From assembly GCA_944320795.1 (NCBI GenBank), contig CALUIU010000015.1, forward strand, positions 1 to 64,000: DNA of 64,000 nucleotides, read 5' to 3'. Numbering within the stretch: position 1 is the stretch's first letter; the number at the start of each line of letters is the position of its first letter. Both the position numbers and the translations under genes were made by a program. This stretch comes from Candidatus Paraprevotella stercoravium (GTDB lineage Bacteria; Bacteroidota; Bacteroidia; Bacteroidales; Bacteroidaceae). The notes beneath the pieces are model-generated. The model saw nothing but the letters and a program-made list of their open reading frames with translations, made no database searches and was not told the DNA's origin. Positions 9,608 to 19,106 of this stretch are shown here, piece after piece.

Positions 9608-10732
9608 TTATGCCAGATGCTTACTTAAAAAGTTCAAAGACTCCTTTTGTTTTGTTTCCAGTATCTTCATTATCTCTGTCCAATTAATTTCCTGTTCCAA
9701 TGCTTTATAAAGCTCATTAGCATTAAGGATCATCCGGTTTTCCAGATGAAAGGTAGAAAGGAGAGACGTAAAGCGTGAGAGTCCTCTTTGTATATTTCCA
9801 TAGACCAAAAAAGGTTTTTGGAAGATGATGGAGAAAACGCAAGCATGAAAAGAATCTGTAATTACGAATTCTGCATCATAGAATCCTCTGAGCCATTGTT
9901 CTATACTTGGTTGGATTCTTTGATTGATATCTAATTTATAATTGAAAACATTAGGATTATTAACTGTAAACGGTACTAATTTTTTAGTCTCTATAATCCG
10001 ATTGATAACTTTTTCTTTTTCTGGAGATTGATCTAAGATGTAAACAAGGAGGTTTCCCTTGGATTTTTGGGCATTATCTGTAGAAATAATTTCCATATAG
10101 TCATCTTTTGAAAGTAGTAAAGTAGGATCCAGTACATGTTGTGCTGTTTTAGAAAAATATTTGTTACATAAATCTATTCCTTCTTTTTCTCTTATGGAAA
10201 TACCATTAAAAAGAGATATCAGTTTTCTGCATCTTTGGGTTTGTTGTTTGCTGTATTCCCATTTGTCTGTTCCAAAGGAAGGTGCATATGCAATACGACG
10301 TATATTCCATTTCTGGGCGAAATCTAAAAATGCGTTTTCAATTCCGGTAAAATATTTGGGTCTCCAGATTTGGTCACTTCCTACTATAAATACATCAAAT
10401 TCGTTTTCTTTGATATGTTTAAAAGTTGGGTATGTTTTTAATATTATATTTCTCTTGATAAATTGTTGGAGGTTTGTGGAAATAATCTGAAGTCTGTTAA
10501 GTTCCTTTTTTTCAAGGAATATCTCACACTTCTTTCTGAAAAGGTAACGTAAGACAATTCTTTTTGTATATGCTAAATATCTTTTTGGTACAGGAAGTTT
10601 ATAATTTTTTTTTTCTTCTTCTATTGTAGAAACCTCATGTCCCATTTCTTTGAGGACTTTTTGCAAGGCAAAATTCTGTAAGATTCCTCCATAGTTAATA
10701 TTGAAAGGTAATGTAATAATTCCTATTTTCAT
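9608..10732 (-). CDS. polysaccharide pyruvyl transferase family protein, copy 1
   Basis: 374 residues. The start MKIGIITLPFNINYGGILQN is typical of the CsaB/WcaK family, as are GSDQIWRP (about 115) and the C-terminal DSFHACVFSIIF motif. Members add a pyruvate ketal from phosphoenolpyruvate to a sugar of an exopolysaccharide, giving it negative charge. In Bacteroidales capsule loci some members may transfer other groups, so the exact donor is inferred. It is followed after 82 bp by FrhB-like copy 1. Confidence 0.82.
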   Translation of the reverse strand: MKIGIITLPFNINYGGILQNFALQKVLKEMGHEVSTIEEEKKNYKLPVPKRYLAYTKRIVLRYLFRKKCEIFLEKKELNRLQIISTNLQQFIKRNIILKTYPTFKHIKENEFDVFIVGSDQIWRPKYFTGIENAFLDFAQKWNIRRIAYAPSFGTDKWEYSKQQTQRCRKLISLFNGISIREKEGIDLCNKYFSKTAQHVLDPTLLLSKDDYMEIISTDNAQKSKGNLLVYILDQSPEKEKVINRIIETKKLVPFTVNNPNVFNYKLDINQRIQPSIEQWLRGFYDAEFVITDSFHACVFSIIFQKPFLVYGNIQRGLSRFTSLLSTFHLENRMILNANELYKALEQEINWTEIMKILETKQKESLNFLSKHLA

Positions 10733-10777
10733 ATATTGGTGCTGTTTTTAATCTGTTAATTTAGATGTTTTTGCCAT

Positions 10778-12268
10778 CTATTTCTTCCATAATATTCCTT
10801 CTTTTCTAATGCTAATCATTCCGCCAACACTATTGCCTAAATAATTTCCCTGATCCCATCCTAACGCAACATTAAAATTCCATCCTTTCAGTTGTTTGGG
10901 TTTATATCCTATTTCGTAATAAGATGAGAATTGTTTCTGTATTTCATCTAATGGATTGGTATAAGTACCCCAATGTTTAGCATAAGATAGTTTTACCCTA
11001 TAATTCCATTCGTCTGTAGGATTACCACAGAAAGCCAGGTGATTTGCCTTGACTCGGTTACTTCTAAATTGTACGCTTCCGTCTTTATTATAAATAGGTC
11101 CCGGAAGTAGTGGATTTCCCATACCCATACCCCAGTGTTGCCATCCTTGATAGAAATAGTTGTTATAGTAATCATCCGCGGCGCTGATCTGTTGGTCGAA
11201 AGAACCTAAAAAACCGTCATATAAAATTGGTCCGGTCTGATCTTTGGTTGCCAATCCTTCCCAAAGAACTTTGGTTACCCAAGGATTCTTCGGGAAAGTA
11301 AATTCCAAGCCGATATGCCCGTCTTTCCAGCGTCCGTATTGCATGAACATCTGTGATTCATCTTCAAATAAGTGTTCATAGTAGACTCTGAATTTCCAGT
11401 CTTTCCAATAATAGGTAAAGGCGGTATTCCAGCTTCCCACGAAATTTCCGGCTACATTTACCTGATCACCTCCGGGAGTATTCTCTCCTCCTTGAGTGGG
11501 AATAATCATATTGATATAGTCCTTAATCCCTTCTGGCATATCAAAGATTTCCCACTCATTCTTTTCCGCGTCCCATTTGTATCGGTCTGCTCCGAATTGT
11601 GAGGATACCAAAAGTCCTATTTCAAATTCCCATGGTCTTTTCTCTGTATTTCCGATACGGAACATGGCAGATTTGGTATGGTAAAGTGTATTCTTTACAT
11701 AAGTCTGATGGTTGGGACGGGCAAAATCCTCCTGCCAGTTTCCGTCTGTAAATCTTCCATAAGCAAAATGACCTTTGAAGGCCAGCCATTTTTTAGTGCC
11801 TGGCACCGCTACATAATCTTCAATTTCTGCACGTACTTGAGGTATCGGACGCGCATTTCCTTCTTCAACCATAGCTCCACTACTTAGATACAGGTCTTTA
11901 CCCAGTGGATTCCTCTCTTTACTGCCGATACTCAGTTGTAGACATCTCCAGGCAATATCTACGTAGGATTGCTGTACAATAACGTTCTGAGTGAGATTAT
12001 ATCCACCAGCCAGATCCAGTCCGGCTTTCAGTTTCCAATGGTGGTTCATTTTTTTATTGTATTCCAGTCCGGCTTTTAGCCAGGCGCTGTTGGAGGCTGT
12101 GCTTGACAGTCCATATCGGTTTGCCGTGAACCATAAGGGGGCATAGTCGCTTTTTCCTCCTCCGGCTGTAGCAGTAGCTTCTATATGGTAGGAAAGGGAG
12201 TCACGGGTTTCCGCTGTTACTTCTTGTAGGAAACATCCTCCTAATAATATAAGTCCTAATAACTTCAT
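10778..12268 (-). CDS. Wzi-like capsule assembly outer-membrane protein
   Basis: 496 residues. It has an N-terminal signal peptide (MKLLGLILLGGCFLQEVTAE, cleavage after TAE or nearby). The mature protein is rich in alternating aromatic and polar strands, with a C-terminus suited to a beta-barrel. Motifs such as APLWFTANRYGL match the capsule assembly Wzi family, outer-membrane lectin-like barrels that hold capsule on the cell surface in Gram-negatives. Wzi within a Wzx/Wzy locus supports true surface attachment over free exopolysaccharide. Confidence 0.85.
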   Translation of the reverse strand: MKLLGLILLGGCFLQEVTAETRDSLSYHIEATATAGGGKSDYAPLWFTANRYGLSSTASNSAWLKAGLEYNKKMNHHWKLKAGLDLAGGYNLTQNVIVQQSYVDIAWRCLQLSIGSKERNPLGKDLYLSSGAMVEEGNARPIPQVRAEIEDYVAVPGTKKWLAFKGHFAYGRFTDGNWQEDFARPNHQTYVKNTLYHTKSAMFRIGNTEKRPWEFEIGLLVSSQFGADRYKWDAEKNEWEIFDMPEGIKDYINMIIPTQGGENTPGGDQVNVAGNFVGSWNTAFTYYWKDWKFRVYYEHLFEDESQMFMQYGRWKDGHIGLEFTFPKNPWVTKVLWEGLATKDQTGPILYDGFLGSFDQQISAADDYYNNYFYQGWQHWGMGMGNPLLPGPIYNKDGSVQFRSNRVKANHLAFCGNPTDEWNYRVKLSYAKHWGTYTNPLDEIQKQFSSYYEIGYKPKQLKGWNFNVALGWDQGNYLGNSVGGMISIRKEGILWKK

Positions 12269-12307
12269 GATGATTTATTATTGAGTATTGAAAATAATTC
12301 TTTTCTA

Positions 12308-13393
12308 TTATAAATATCCGTTTTTCTTTCTCCAGCAAAATTGCCATAAGCGGAAAACCGGGTTCCAGATAACTTCATCCGGATAGCTTTTGATAAAACG
12401 TATATTACGTTTGATTTTCCGGATATATTTATGTCCGTGTGATTCCTTAATTTGTCTGATAATCCGGTCGTCATATTTGCCAAAGTTTCCGGCCCTCATG
12501 ATTTCATCCAGTAAGAATAGGCCTTCTTTTTTTGAAGGTGGATATATCAGATATTCTTTTTCCAGTCCAAGGATTTCCTGCATGATATACATTACGGCAC
12601 TACAAAACCTTTGCATTCCCAGTTCTCGGATCCATTTTGAACTATTATCTTTTTCTTCTTTCGGACAATCTTGTTTTAAAACATAGTAATAGTCAACTAA
12701 CTGTCTGAGTCCGATACCCTCCTCAAACAGATGTCTGTAGATATGTAGCAGGATGTACATTCTGTTGAATCCGCTTGTTGGGATACAAATATTTCCGCTG
12801 CAGTCCGGTAAATTTACTTCGTTTGAGAATTGTTTTGCCTTAATCTCACAAAATATTTTCTGGAGTCTTTGGTTTTTAAAGAAATTGTTCATCCAAGAAG
12901 GAGTAAAATGTACCTCAATGTCGCATCCCTTCATAACAGGAAATTCAGCGTGATGATAGACAATTTCTTCATGAGGACAATATTTGCGTACGTATTTGAT
13001 GATGTCCTTTCTACTACCACTGAGCCATATATCTATATCTCCAGGAGTTCTTACAAAAGGATCCGGATATAATAAAGCATTTCCTTGCCCTTTCAGAATA
13101 ACAGTTTTGAATCCGTCTTTTTGGAATTTCTGCGATACTTTTATTGCCAGTTGATTCAGTTCCTGGTTTTTCTTACGGATCTTTTCAACATGAGTAAACC
13201 ATTGCAACAGAATCGGTTTTGGGGGACATTGTTCTTTGGGTAGTTTTTTAATACCATCCAGAAGTATACCGGTTAGTGTTTGCTTCTTTGCCAATTCGTA
13301 GACTGTTTTCCATTCATCATTTGAAAGGAAATGCTTAAAAGGCTTATTACTGAGCGAAAAACTCAAAAGATCCAGAAAATAATTTTCTGCCAT
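12308..13393 (-). CDS. nucleotidyltransferase-fold protein (NTP_transf_5 type)
   Basis: 361 residues. The motif LKGQGNALLYPDPFVRTPGDIDIWL (about 95-120; its GDIDIWL part carries the paired aspartates) is that of the uncharacterised nucleotidyltransferase family often found in Bacteroidetes and Firmicutes polysaccharide loci. The rest is helical with HxxRH-like histidines (LLHIYRHLFEEGIGLRQLVD). No substrate is known for the family. A role in activating or modifying a sugar or phosphosugar precursor is possible but unproven. It lies between a glycosyltransferase and wzi with short gaps, inside the operon. Confidence 0.72.
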   Translation of the reverse strand: MAENYFLDLLSFSLSNKPFKHFLSNDEWKTVYELAKKQTLTGILLDGIKKLPKEQCPPKPILLQWFTHVEKIRKKNQELNQLAIKVSQKFQKDGFKTVILKGQGNALLYPDPFVRTPGDIDIWLSGSRKDIIKYVRKYCPHEEIVYHHAEFPVMKGCDIEVHFTPSWMNNFFKNQRLQKIFCEIKAKQFSNEVNLPDCSGNICIPTSGFNRMYILLHIYRHLFEEGIGLRQLVDYYYVLKQDCPKEEKDNSSKWIRELGMQRFCSAVMYIMQEILGLEKEYLIYPPSKKEGLFLLDEIMRAGNFGKYDDRIIRQIKESHGHKYIRKIKRNIRFIKSYPDEVIWNPVFRLWQFCWRKKNGYL

Positions 13394-13445
13394 GTTTTTA
13401 GTTACTGATAATTATTTTGCTATCTTCAAAAGAATACTTTCTCTG

Positions 13446-14528
13446 TTACTTGAGTTTGTTATATACAGATATTACTTGATGCGCAATGGTATTCCAATTA
13501 TATGGGGACATATTATACTCTATTCTTTTAATTGGTTCCTGGATATTAGCTTGGAGTTTTGCAGCTAATTCAGAAATATTTCCTACTTCAAAATAATATT
13601 CAGTGTTTAAATCAATTTCTTTATTTGCAGGGATATTACTTACAATGACCGGTATCTTGTAACTCATAGCTTCCAATAAAGCTATGGGCAGACCTTCATG
13701 TGATGACGGCAGAACGAAACATCGGGCATGTGTTAGCAAGGAATGCAGTTTCTTTCCCTTGATGAAACCGGTTAGGACAACTCCATGTTTTTGTGCTTCC
13801 TTTTTCAGATTCAGTGAATATTCATCCTCGAAATCCGTATCACCAGCCAAAACCAGTTTGCAGTCTTTGGCATCTATCTGCGAAAATGCTTCTACAAGGT
13901 GGTGCAAATTCTTTTCCGGAACAAATCGGCACATCCCCAAAATATATTTTCCCGATTCAATTCCTAATTCCTCAAAATATTGGGGTAAATCACATATCTC
14001 AGGTTCTGAAACACCATTATAAATCAGGTGGCAGTCTTTGCGGTTATATTTGATTCTCAGGATATTATTGATTACGTTTGATATGACAATAACCTCGTTA
14101 GCAAATGTCGTTCCCATTCGTTCACCTAATTTAAGCATGAATTTTGCTGCTTTTCCCCATTTGTCCCGATCGTAGTCTGGGCCATGATGAGTGAATACTA
14201 CTTTCATTCCAAGTAATCTGGCTAAAGGTGTCAGCAATGCCGGACCGACAGCATGAATATGTATGATATCTGCATGAAGTTTTTTAGCCATTATTATGGC
14301 TTTGAAGGTGTGAATAATCGCTTCAAAGGATTTTTTCTTCGGTGTTTCAATATCAATAAGCTTAACTCCTTTGTATTCATGCAAATTATCTTTTACATAA
14401 TTTTTTCTGCGTATGATTGTTATATCATATTCTGAGGAGACAATTCTCGGGAAGAGTTCTTCGCAGTGAGTTTCTACTCCTCCCATGATATTTGGAATAC
14501 CTCGAGTTCCTGTAACAATGATTTTCAT
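13446..14528 (-). CDS. glycosyltransferase family 4 protein
   Basis: 360 residues from the ATG giving MKIIVTGTRGIPNIMGGVET; the longer frame would overlap the upstream gene and adds a non-family extension. GT-B fold: N-terminal glycine-rich acceptor domain with GGVETHCEEL and HIHAVGPALL; C-terminal GT1-type nucleotide-sugar domain with GMCRFVPEKNLHHLVEA and the E-x7-E motif in SSHEGLPIALLEAMSYKIPV. Expected to be a retaining transferase acting on the lipid-linked repeat unit at the inner membrane. Donor and acceptor unknown. It starts 2 bp after the radical SAM gene ends. Confidence 0.88.
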   Translation of the reverse strand: MKIIVTGTRGIPNIMGGVETHCEELFPRIVSSEYDITIIRRKNYVKDNLHEYKGVKLIDIETPKKKSFEAIIHTFKAIIMAKKLHADIIHIHAVGPALLTPLARLLGMKVVFTHHGPDYDRDKWGKAAKFMLKLGERMGTTFANEVIVISNVINNILRIKYNRKDCHLIYNGVSEPEICDLPQYFEELGIESGKYILGMCRFVPEKNLHHLVEAFSQIDAKDCKLVLAGDTDFEDEYSLNLKKEAQKHGVVLTGFIKGKKLHSLLTHARCFVLPSSHEGLPIALLEAMSYKIPVIVSNIPANKEIDLNTEYYFEVGNISELAAKLQANIQEPIKRIEYNMSPYNWNTIAHQVISVYNKLK

Positions 14529-14530
14529 AA

Positions 14531-15610
14531 TTAGAATTTTTCTCTTAAATCTCCCTGGCAAGGATCTTGTCCCACGTCACACCATTTTTTATCAAGACAT
14601 GCAGGTTTTCCTTGTAAGCTACGGATTTTATTTTGAATAGCCCATTTTAAAGGATGTTTTATATATTTATGCATTACAGGACTGGCTGTACCGACCATCC
14701 AACAGTTCTTAGGGCATTTACGCACCATCGCGCGTACTTCCTGTGCTTGTTCGCTATTCCAAATATCCATAAAATTAGTTGTATCATGGATATTTCCCAT
14801 AGATCTTTTCCAATATTTTTCTTCGAGTCCGTTGCATGGATAAACTTCTCCAAATGGATCAATGAAGAAGTTCGCTGAACCGGCTTCGCAAGGTAACATG
14901 CGTCTTCCTCCTTCAATGTAGTTGATAAGGCCCATATTGAACCAGGCTCTAAACCAGCTTTTAGGATGACTTTCTTTTAATTGCCATTCGATGAGTTGTT
15001 CAAAATTTTTTATTACTTCACTTTTGTTTGTTATGACGTTGTCATCCTTATGAAAATAGTAAGAATTATGAAAAGCGGCTGTTGCGAACTCCATTCCTAA
15101 CGATAAGGATAACTGGTATAATGAAAGCATATCAGCAGAGTTATTATTAGATACAGTACAGCCAAACCCAATATCTTTTAGCCCCATTCTTTTAAGTGTG
15201 AGAAGAGTTCGTAATCCTTTGTCAAAACCACCGGCATGCCCACGTAACTCATCATTTTTTTGGCTTAGTCCTTCTATTGAGATTCTTATTCCAATATTTG
15301 GAAAACGTTTAGCCAAAGCTACAACCCTGTCTTCAAACCATCCTGAAGTTGAAATAACGATTCTGTTTGTGTGTTTGTAACACTCTTCCACAATTTCTTC
15401 TAAGTCTTCACGGATAAAAGGTTCACCTCCTGTCAAGTTTATAAATTTTAGATGGGGTAAGGTTTTTAAGTCCGATGCTTTTATTTCTTCACTTTTACGA
15501 GTGGGATTAAACCATATGTTGCACATTTTACATTTCATAGGGCAACGGTAGGTTAAAATGATACTGGCATCTGTTGGTTGTGGGATATTTGTTGTCATAA
15601 TTTTAAGCAT
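14531..15610 (-). CDS. radical SAM/SPASM domain protein in the capsule operon
   Basis: 359 residues. Canonical CxxxCxxC at Cys23, Cys27 and Cys30 (TYRCPMKCKMC) binds the SAM-cleaving 4Fe-4S cluster, and NLTGGEPFIREDLEE is the GGEP motif. The C-terminus has a SPASM-like cysteine set (LPCEAG, VYPCNG, RKCPKNCW, then two further Cys), so auxiliary clusters are likely. SPASM enzymes modify peptides, proteins or sugars; the capsule context suggests a repeat-unit sugar or lipid-linked substrate, which is inference. The start overlaps the upstream glycosyltransferase by 8 bp; a second ATG four codons in (15598) would avoid the overlap. Confidence 0.82.
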   Translation of the reverse strand: MLKIMTTNIPQPTDASIILTYRCPMKCKMCNIWFNPTRKSEEIKASDLKTLPHLKFINLTGGEPFIREDLEEIVEECYKHTNRIVISTSGWFEDRVVALAKRFPNIGIRISIEGLSQKNDELRGHAGGFDKGLRTLLTLKRMGLKDIGFGCTVSNNNSADMLSLYQLSLSLGMEFATAAFHNSYYFHKDDNVITNKSEVIKNFEQLIEWQLKESHPKSWFRAWFNMGLINYIEGGRRMLPCEAGSANFFIDPFGEVYPCNGLEEKYWKRSMGNIHDTTNFMDIWNSEQAQEVRAMVRKCPKNCWMVGTASPVMHKYIKHPLKWAIQNKIRSLQGKPACLDKKWCDVGQDPCQGDLREKF

Positions 15611-16763
15611 TATAGATGTTCATCAAATTGTGATAATATTTTTCTGCACTGAATTGTTTTTGAGAGTTTTCAGCTATTTCTTTATAGTTGAAATTCATCT
15701 GGAACATTTCAGTTATCTTTTTTTGAAGGTTTTCTGAGTTCTTACTTTCAAATGTTAGTCCGGATACTTTCGGGATAATGAGTTCTGGGATACCTCCAAT
15801 ATGAGCTCCTAATATTGGCGTTCCCAGGCAAAGAGATTCAATAACCGATAAGGGATTGTTTTCATAGCATTCAGATGGAATGATGCTAAAACGAGCTTGG
15901 CTTACAAGTTCTTTTATTTCATTCCATTTTTTGAATCCTACAAACTCAATATTATTTTTGGCTATACTCTTCAATTCCTCTTCTAAAGGACCGGTACCAA
16001 TAACAATAAGTTTATAAGGCAGTTGATTCATGGCATGAATTAAAGTTTTTATCCCCTTTTCATTAGAAAGTCTTCCAACGTAACAGCAATAGTTTTTCTT
16101 AGAAAAAGAGTCTATTTTACATTTGTTGATATCTATGAAGTTACAAAGTGTTTTAACTTTTTGTGGATCAAATTTTCCCTGAATCATTTTTCCTGCCATA
16201 AAACTGCTGGGGCATATAAAAGTGTTCGTATTTTTCTCTAAACGTTGTCTGTTCCAAATAGTGGCTTCATAATACCCTATTAATGACCCGATTATAGATC
16301 CTTTTATACACTTGTTCTTTTTGCAGTTTGATTTATCACCTGTAAAACATAGTTCACATAAAGTTTTATTGTTTCTTAGGCAGTCATATCGTGGACAAAG
16401 CAATTTATAGTCATGAATGGTCCAGATTACTTTAATACCTTTTGCTGCTGCTATTTCTCCTATAATAGGAGATAGTTGTGTATGAATATTGTTTAGATGT
16501 ACAATATCTGGTTTAAAATCTTCTAAAAGTTGAATAAATTTTTCTTTGACTTCTTTTGTTCCAAAGGGACGGACCAAAGCTTTGATTTTAGACATATTTG
16601 AAGGAAAATATTTTTGCCATTCTGTCTGAAAATTCAGAGGATAGTCCATAGCAAAAATAGCTACTTCATGTTCATGAGATTTGAGCATTTGTTCTAAATT
16701 TAATGTATAGGAACAATCCCCACCTCTGTTATAATAGAATTTGTTGGATAAAATAATTCTCAT
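15603..16763 (-). CDS. glycosyltransferase family 4 protein
   Basis: 386 residues, GT-B fold. N-terminus MRIILSNKFYYNRGGDCSYT with HLNNIHTQLSPI; an inserted cysteine-rich loop (CPRYDCLRNNKTLCELCF and more, about 120-155) of the kind seen in capsular GT4 enzymes with a bound metal. C-terminal donor domain with CYVGRLSNEKGIKTLI and PSECYENNPLSVIESLCLGT. Donor sugar unknown. Overlaps the radical SAM gene by 8 bp, which suggests coupled translation. Confidence 0.87.
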   Translation of the reverse strand: MRIILSNKFYYNRGGDCSYTLNLEQMLKSHEHEVAIFAMDYPLNFQTEWQKYFPSNMSKIKALVRPFGTKEVKEKFIQLLEDFKPDIVHLNNIHTQLSPIIGEIAAAKGIKVIWTIHDYKLLCPRYDCLRNNKTLCELCFTGDKSNCKKNKCIKGSIIGSLIGYYEATIWNRQRLEKNTNTFICPSSFMAGKMIQGKFDPQKVKTLCNFIDINKCKIDSFSKKNYCCYVGRLSNEKGIKTLIHAMNQLPYKLIVIGTGPLEEELKSIAKNNIEFVGFKKWNEIKELVSQARFSIIPSECYENNPLSVIESLCLGTPILGAHIGGIPELIIPKVSGLTFESKNSENLQKKITEMFQMNFNYKEIAENSQKQFSAEKYYHNLMNIYNA

Positions 16764-16804
16764 TCTAATAATCTTGATAAGATATTTTATATGAAATATA
16801 ATGA

Positions 16805-17905
16805 TTAATTTTCAAGTAGTAAAGATAAAATATGCATAGAACATTGACGTTCTTTTTTCATGATTTCATTAACCTTTGCATAATTAATTCGTTTATCTGC
16901 CAGTGAGTAGTCATTATAGTCCACGATAATCCGGTCTTCTAATCCTGTTAACTGAAGGAGACTTTGATTTCGGGATCCGGTTTTATTATTAGGCAGTATT
17001 TCTATAAATTCTTTGTTGAAGTTAATGGCGAATGCAGTTCCATGAAAGCTGTCTGTAATAATATATTGGGCATTTTTTATGTAAGAAAGAAAAGTTCCGA
17101 GTGACGGACAGAATATCATTTTTCCTCCACGTGTAATTTGATGAAGAGACGGACTGACTCGTATGAGTTGTAAACCCATATGTTTGGAAAATCGTTTGGC
17201 ATAATCGTCTAAAAGAGGATTGTTGTGTATTTCATAAATGAGAACATATTTACTTTTGATTTCTTTTGTAATGTATTTGCTCCATTGTTGCGCATCAAGT
17301 AACAGTGTAGGATCTAAAACCTGTCCTTCACATTCAATACTCCAATCTTGCAGAAGCTTTACAGCATGACTTTCTCTGACAGTGATGGCATTGTACTGTG
17401 ACAGTAAATGCTTGTAGTCCTTAATAATTTTCTCAGAAAATTGAGTTTTTCCAAAACTGGCGGCATAAGCAACCTTTTGGCTGTTTGGTGATGTAAAATC
17501 TAGAAAATAAGCTTTATCGTATTTACCGTCAAGTAAAGGGGCCCAGACTTGATCACTGCCAGTCATAAATATATCTGCCGTTAATGCTTTTAGATCATTA
17601 ATCGTATAGCAACGTGAAGTCATCTTTAAATATTTTGACCTCATTCTTTCAAATAATACAGTTGCTATTTTTTCCCCTGGATACCGTAAGGCGATATAAA
17701 GACATTTTTTTATCGGATTTTTATTCCATGAGGGTTTATTCTGAAGTGCAGTAAGAATACCTTTAATCCCGATTTCATTCTTTTTACGGTAATCTATTAT
17801 CTCACATTGATGGCCCAATGATTCTATGATTTGAATTGTTGCCATGGCCTGAAGTAATGAGCCATAATTGCTTGGAGCATGTCGGGTGATTACTTTGATA
17901 TTCAT
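16805..17905 (-). CDS. polysaccharide pyruvyl transferase family protein, copy 2
   Basis: 366 residues. MNIKVITRHAPSNYGSLLQA, TGSDQVWAPLLDGKYDKAYF (about 110-130), AYAASFGK and ITDSFHGTAFAINF are hallmark motifs of the CsaB/WcaK-type pyruvyl transferases. Expected to transfer pyruvate from phosphoenolpyruvate onto a repeat-unit sugar. It follows FrhB-like copy 2 by 10 bp. The pair is thus in the opposite internal order to copy 1, and the two transferases are clearly diverged, which argues against a recent tandem duplication. Confidence 0.83.
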   Translation of the reverse strand: MNIKVITRHAPSNYGSLLQAMATIQIIESLGHQCEIIDYRKKNEIGIKGILTALQNKPSWNKNPIKKCLYIALRYPGEKIATVLFERMRSKYLKMTSRCYTINDLKALTADIFMTGSDQVWAPLLDGKYDKAYFLDFTSPNSQKVAYAASFGKTQFSEKIIKDYKHLLSQYNAITVRESHAVKLLQDWSIECEGQVLDPTLLLDAQQWSKYITKEIKSKYVLIYEIHNNPLLDDYAKRFSKHMGLQLIRVSPSLHQITRGGKMIFCPSLGTFLSYIKNAQYIITDSFHGTAFAINFNKEFIEILPNNKTGSRNQSLLQLTGLEDRIIVDYNDYSLADKRINYAKVNEIMKKERQCSMHILSLLLEN

Positions 17906-17915
17906 TTTATGGATT

Positions 17916-19106
17916 CTATTTGAGTATTTTGTTTCTTAAATCTGGTAATTTGGCTAGAACACGGTAAAAAAGGATAGGGAGCTTAGGTAAAAATTCTACT
18001 GTTTTTTGAAGATATGTTCTTTGTTTCATTTCCCATAGTGCTGCTTTTTGGTAAATAGGTTTACATTCTGTTTCACGGAAGGCAGCTTCAGTAACTTGTT
18101 TCCTCCAAATATCCTTTAAAGATAATGCGGGTAAAACCTCATTGTATTGCTTGGATTCAAGAACAATTCCATGACAGGCATGTAATAACTCTTTTCCTTT
18201 ATTACTATGGATGGTAATTAAAGTTTCTCCCAAATCATTTGAAGATCTTATTTCCCATGGGTCCATTAAGCTAATATCAGCTTCGGCAAATATACCATAT
18301 GAATCTCCGCAAACATTACATCCGGGTACTGTCCATAATCTTTTTCCAAATGGTATTTGAGCTGCTCTGTGATATGGAAGTTCTGCATGATTAATTTTCA
18401 CTATACCTGGCCATCCGTTACCTCTATAGCTAAATGTAAAATTTAAATTTTCTGGAATCCGGGTGTTCATGATTTTTGCCAGAAAACGGGTTGAGTCCAA
18501 ACTTTTTTGTTGTTTGCAGAAGATGCATACTCGGATGATTTCCTGACATTTTTTATTAATAACAGTATTTAATGCTCTTAATTGACAGGCTGTTCCGACA
18601 AGCATAATACGTCTGCAATTCTTGATTTTATGGATTTCTGTGCAGGCCATTACGGAATGATAGATGGAATTCGGAATCTTATCAAAAGTAGGTATATTTT
18701 CTTTGGTATAGAATTCGCCTTCTGCAAATGGATATTTATCTGTCTTTTTAAGAGAATAAACACCGTCAACAAGATCTTGCTTCAGGGCTTCAATAATAAG
18801 GGTTTTACAAACGCCACCTGATGAGGAGTTTCTTCTGATTTCATAGTTCTTGTTGTAACCCAAATAGTATTCCTTTTGAGGAAATGCTTTAAAATAATTC
18901 TGATAATTATATATTTTGTTGGCAGGGCAACTCTTAACGCATTTGCCACAAAGAATACAGAGTTCTTTATTGATTAGAATATCGTATAAGCCATCTTTTC
19001 TCGATAAGAAAGTAATAGCTTTTTTAGGACAAACAGCGGAACAAATGCCACATTGCTGACATTTGTCAAAATTGAAAACTAATTCCTTTTCTTGGATTTC
19101 AAGCAT
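17916..19106 (-). CDS. FrhB-like iron-sulfur protein, copy 2
   Basis: 396 residues. Two ferredoxin-type 4Fe-4S motifs at the N-terminus (CQQCGICSAVCPKKA and CILCGKCVKSCPANK), then the FrhB N/C domains with RRNSSSGGVCKTLI, LVGTACQLRALN and VCIFCKQQKS. Same family as the protein at 8344-9525, with low overall identity by eye. The enzymatic role in Bacteroidales is unknown; F420 itself is not expected. It overlaps the upstream glycosyltransferase by 8 bp and precedes pyruvyl transferase copy 2 by 10 bp, so the pair is very likely co-expressed. Confidence 0.8.
   Translation of the reverse strand: MLEIQEKELVFNFDKCQQCGICSAVCPKKAITFLSRKDGLYDILINKELCILCGKCVKSCPANKIYNYQNYFKAFPQKEYYLGYNKNYEIRRNSSSGGVCKTLIIEALKQDLVDGVYSLKKTDKYPFAEGEFYTKENIPTFDKIPNSIYHSVMACTEIHKIKNCRRIMLVGTACQLRALNTVINKKCQEIIRVCIFCKQQKSLDSTRFLAKIMNTRIPENLNFTFSYRGNGWPGIVKINHAELPYHRAAQIPFGKRLWTVPGCNVCGDSYGIFAEADISLMDPWEIRSSNDLGETLITIHSNKGKELLHACHGIVLESKQYNEVLPALSLKDIWRKQVTEAAFRETECKPIYQKAALWEMKQRTYLQKTVEFLPKLPILFYRVLAKLPDLRNKILK

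Noticed and set aside
12265-12483. 72-codon minus-strand frame overlapping the nucleotidyltransferase gene
   Set aside because: It lies inside the 12308-13393 gene in another frame and shows no domain. It is a shadow.
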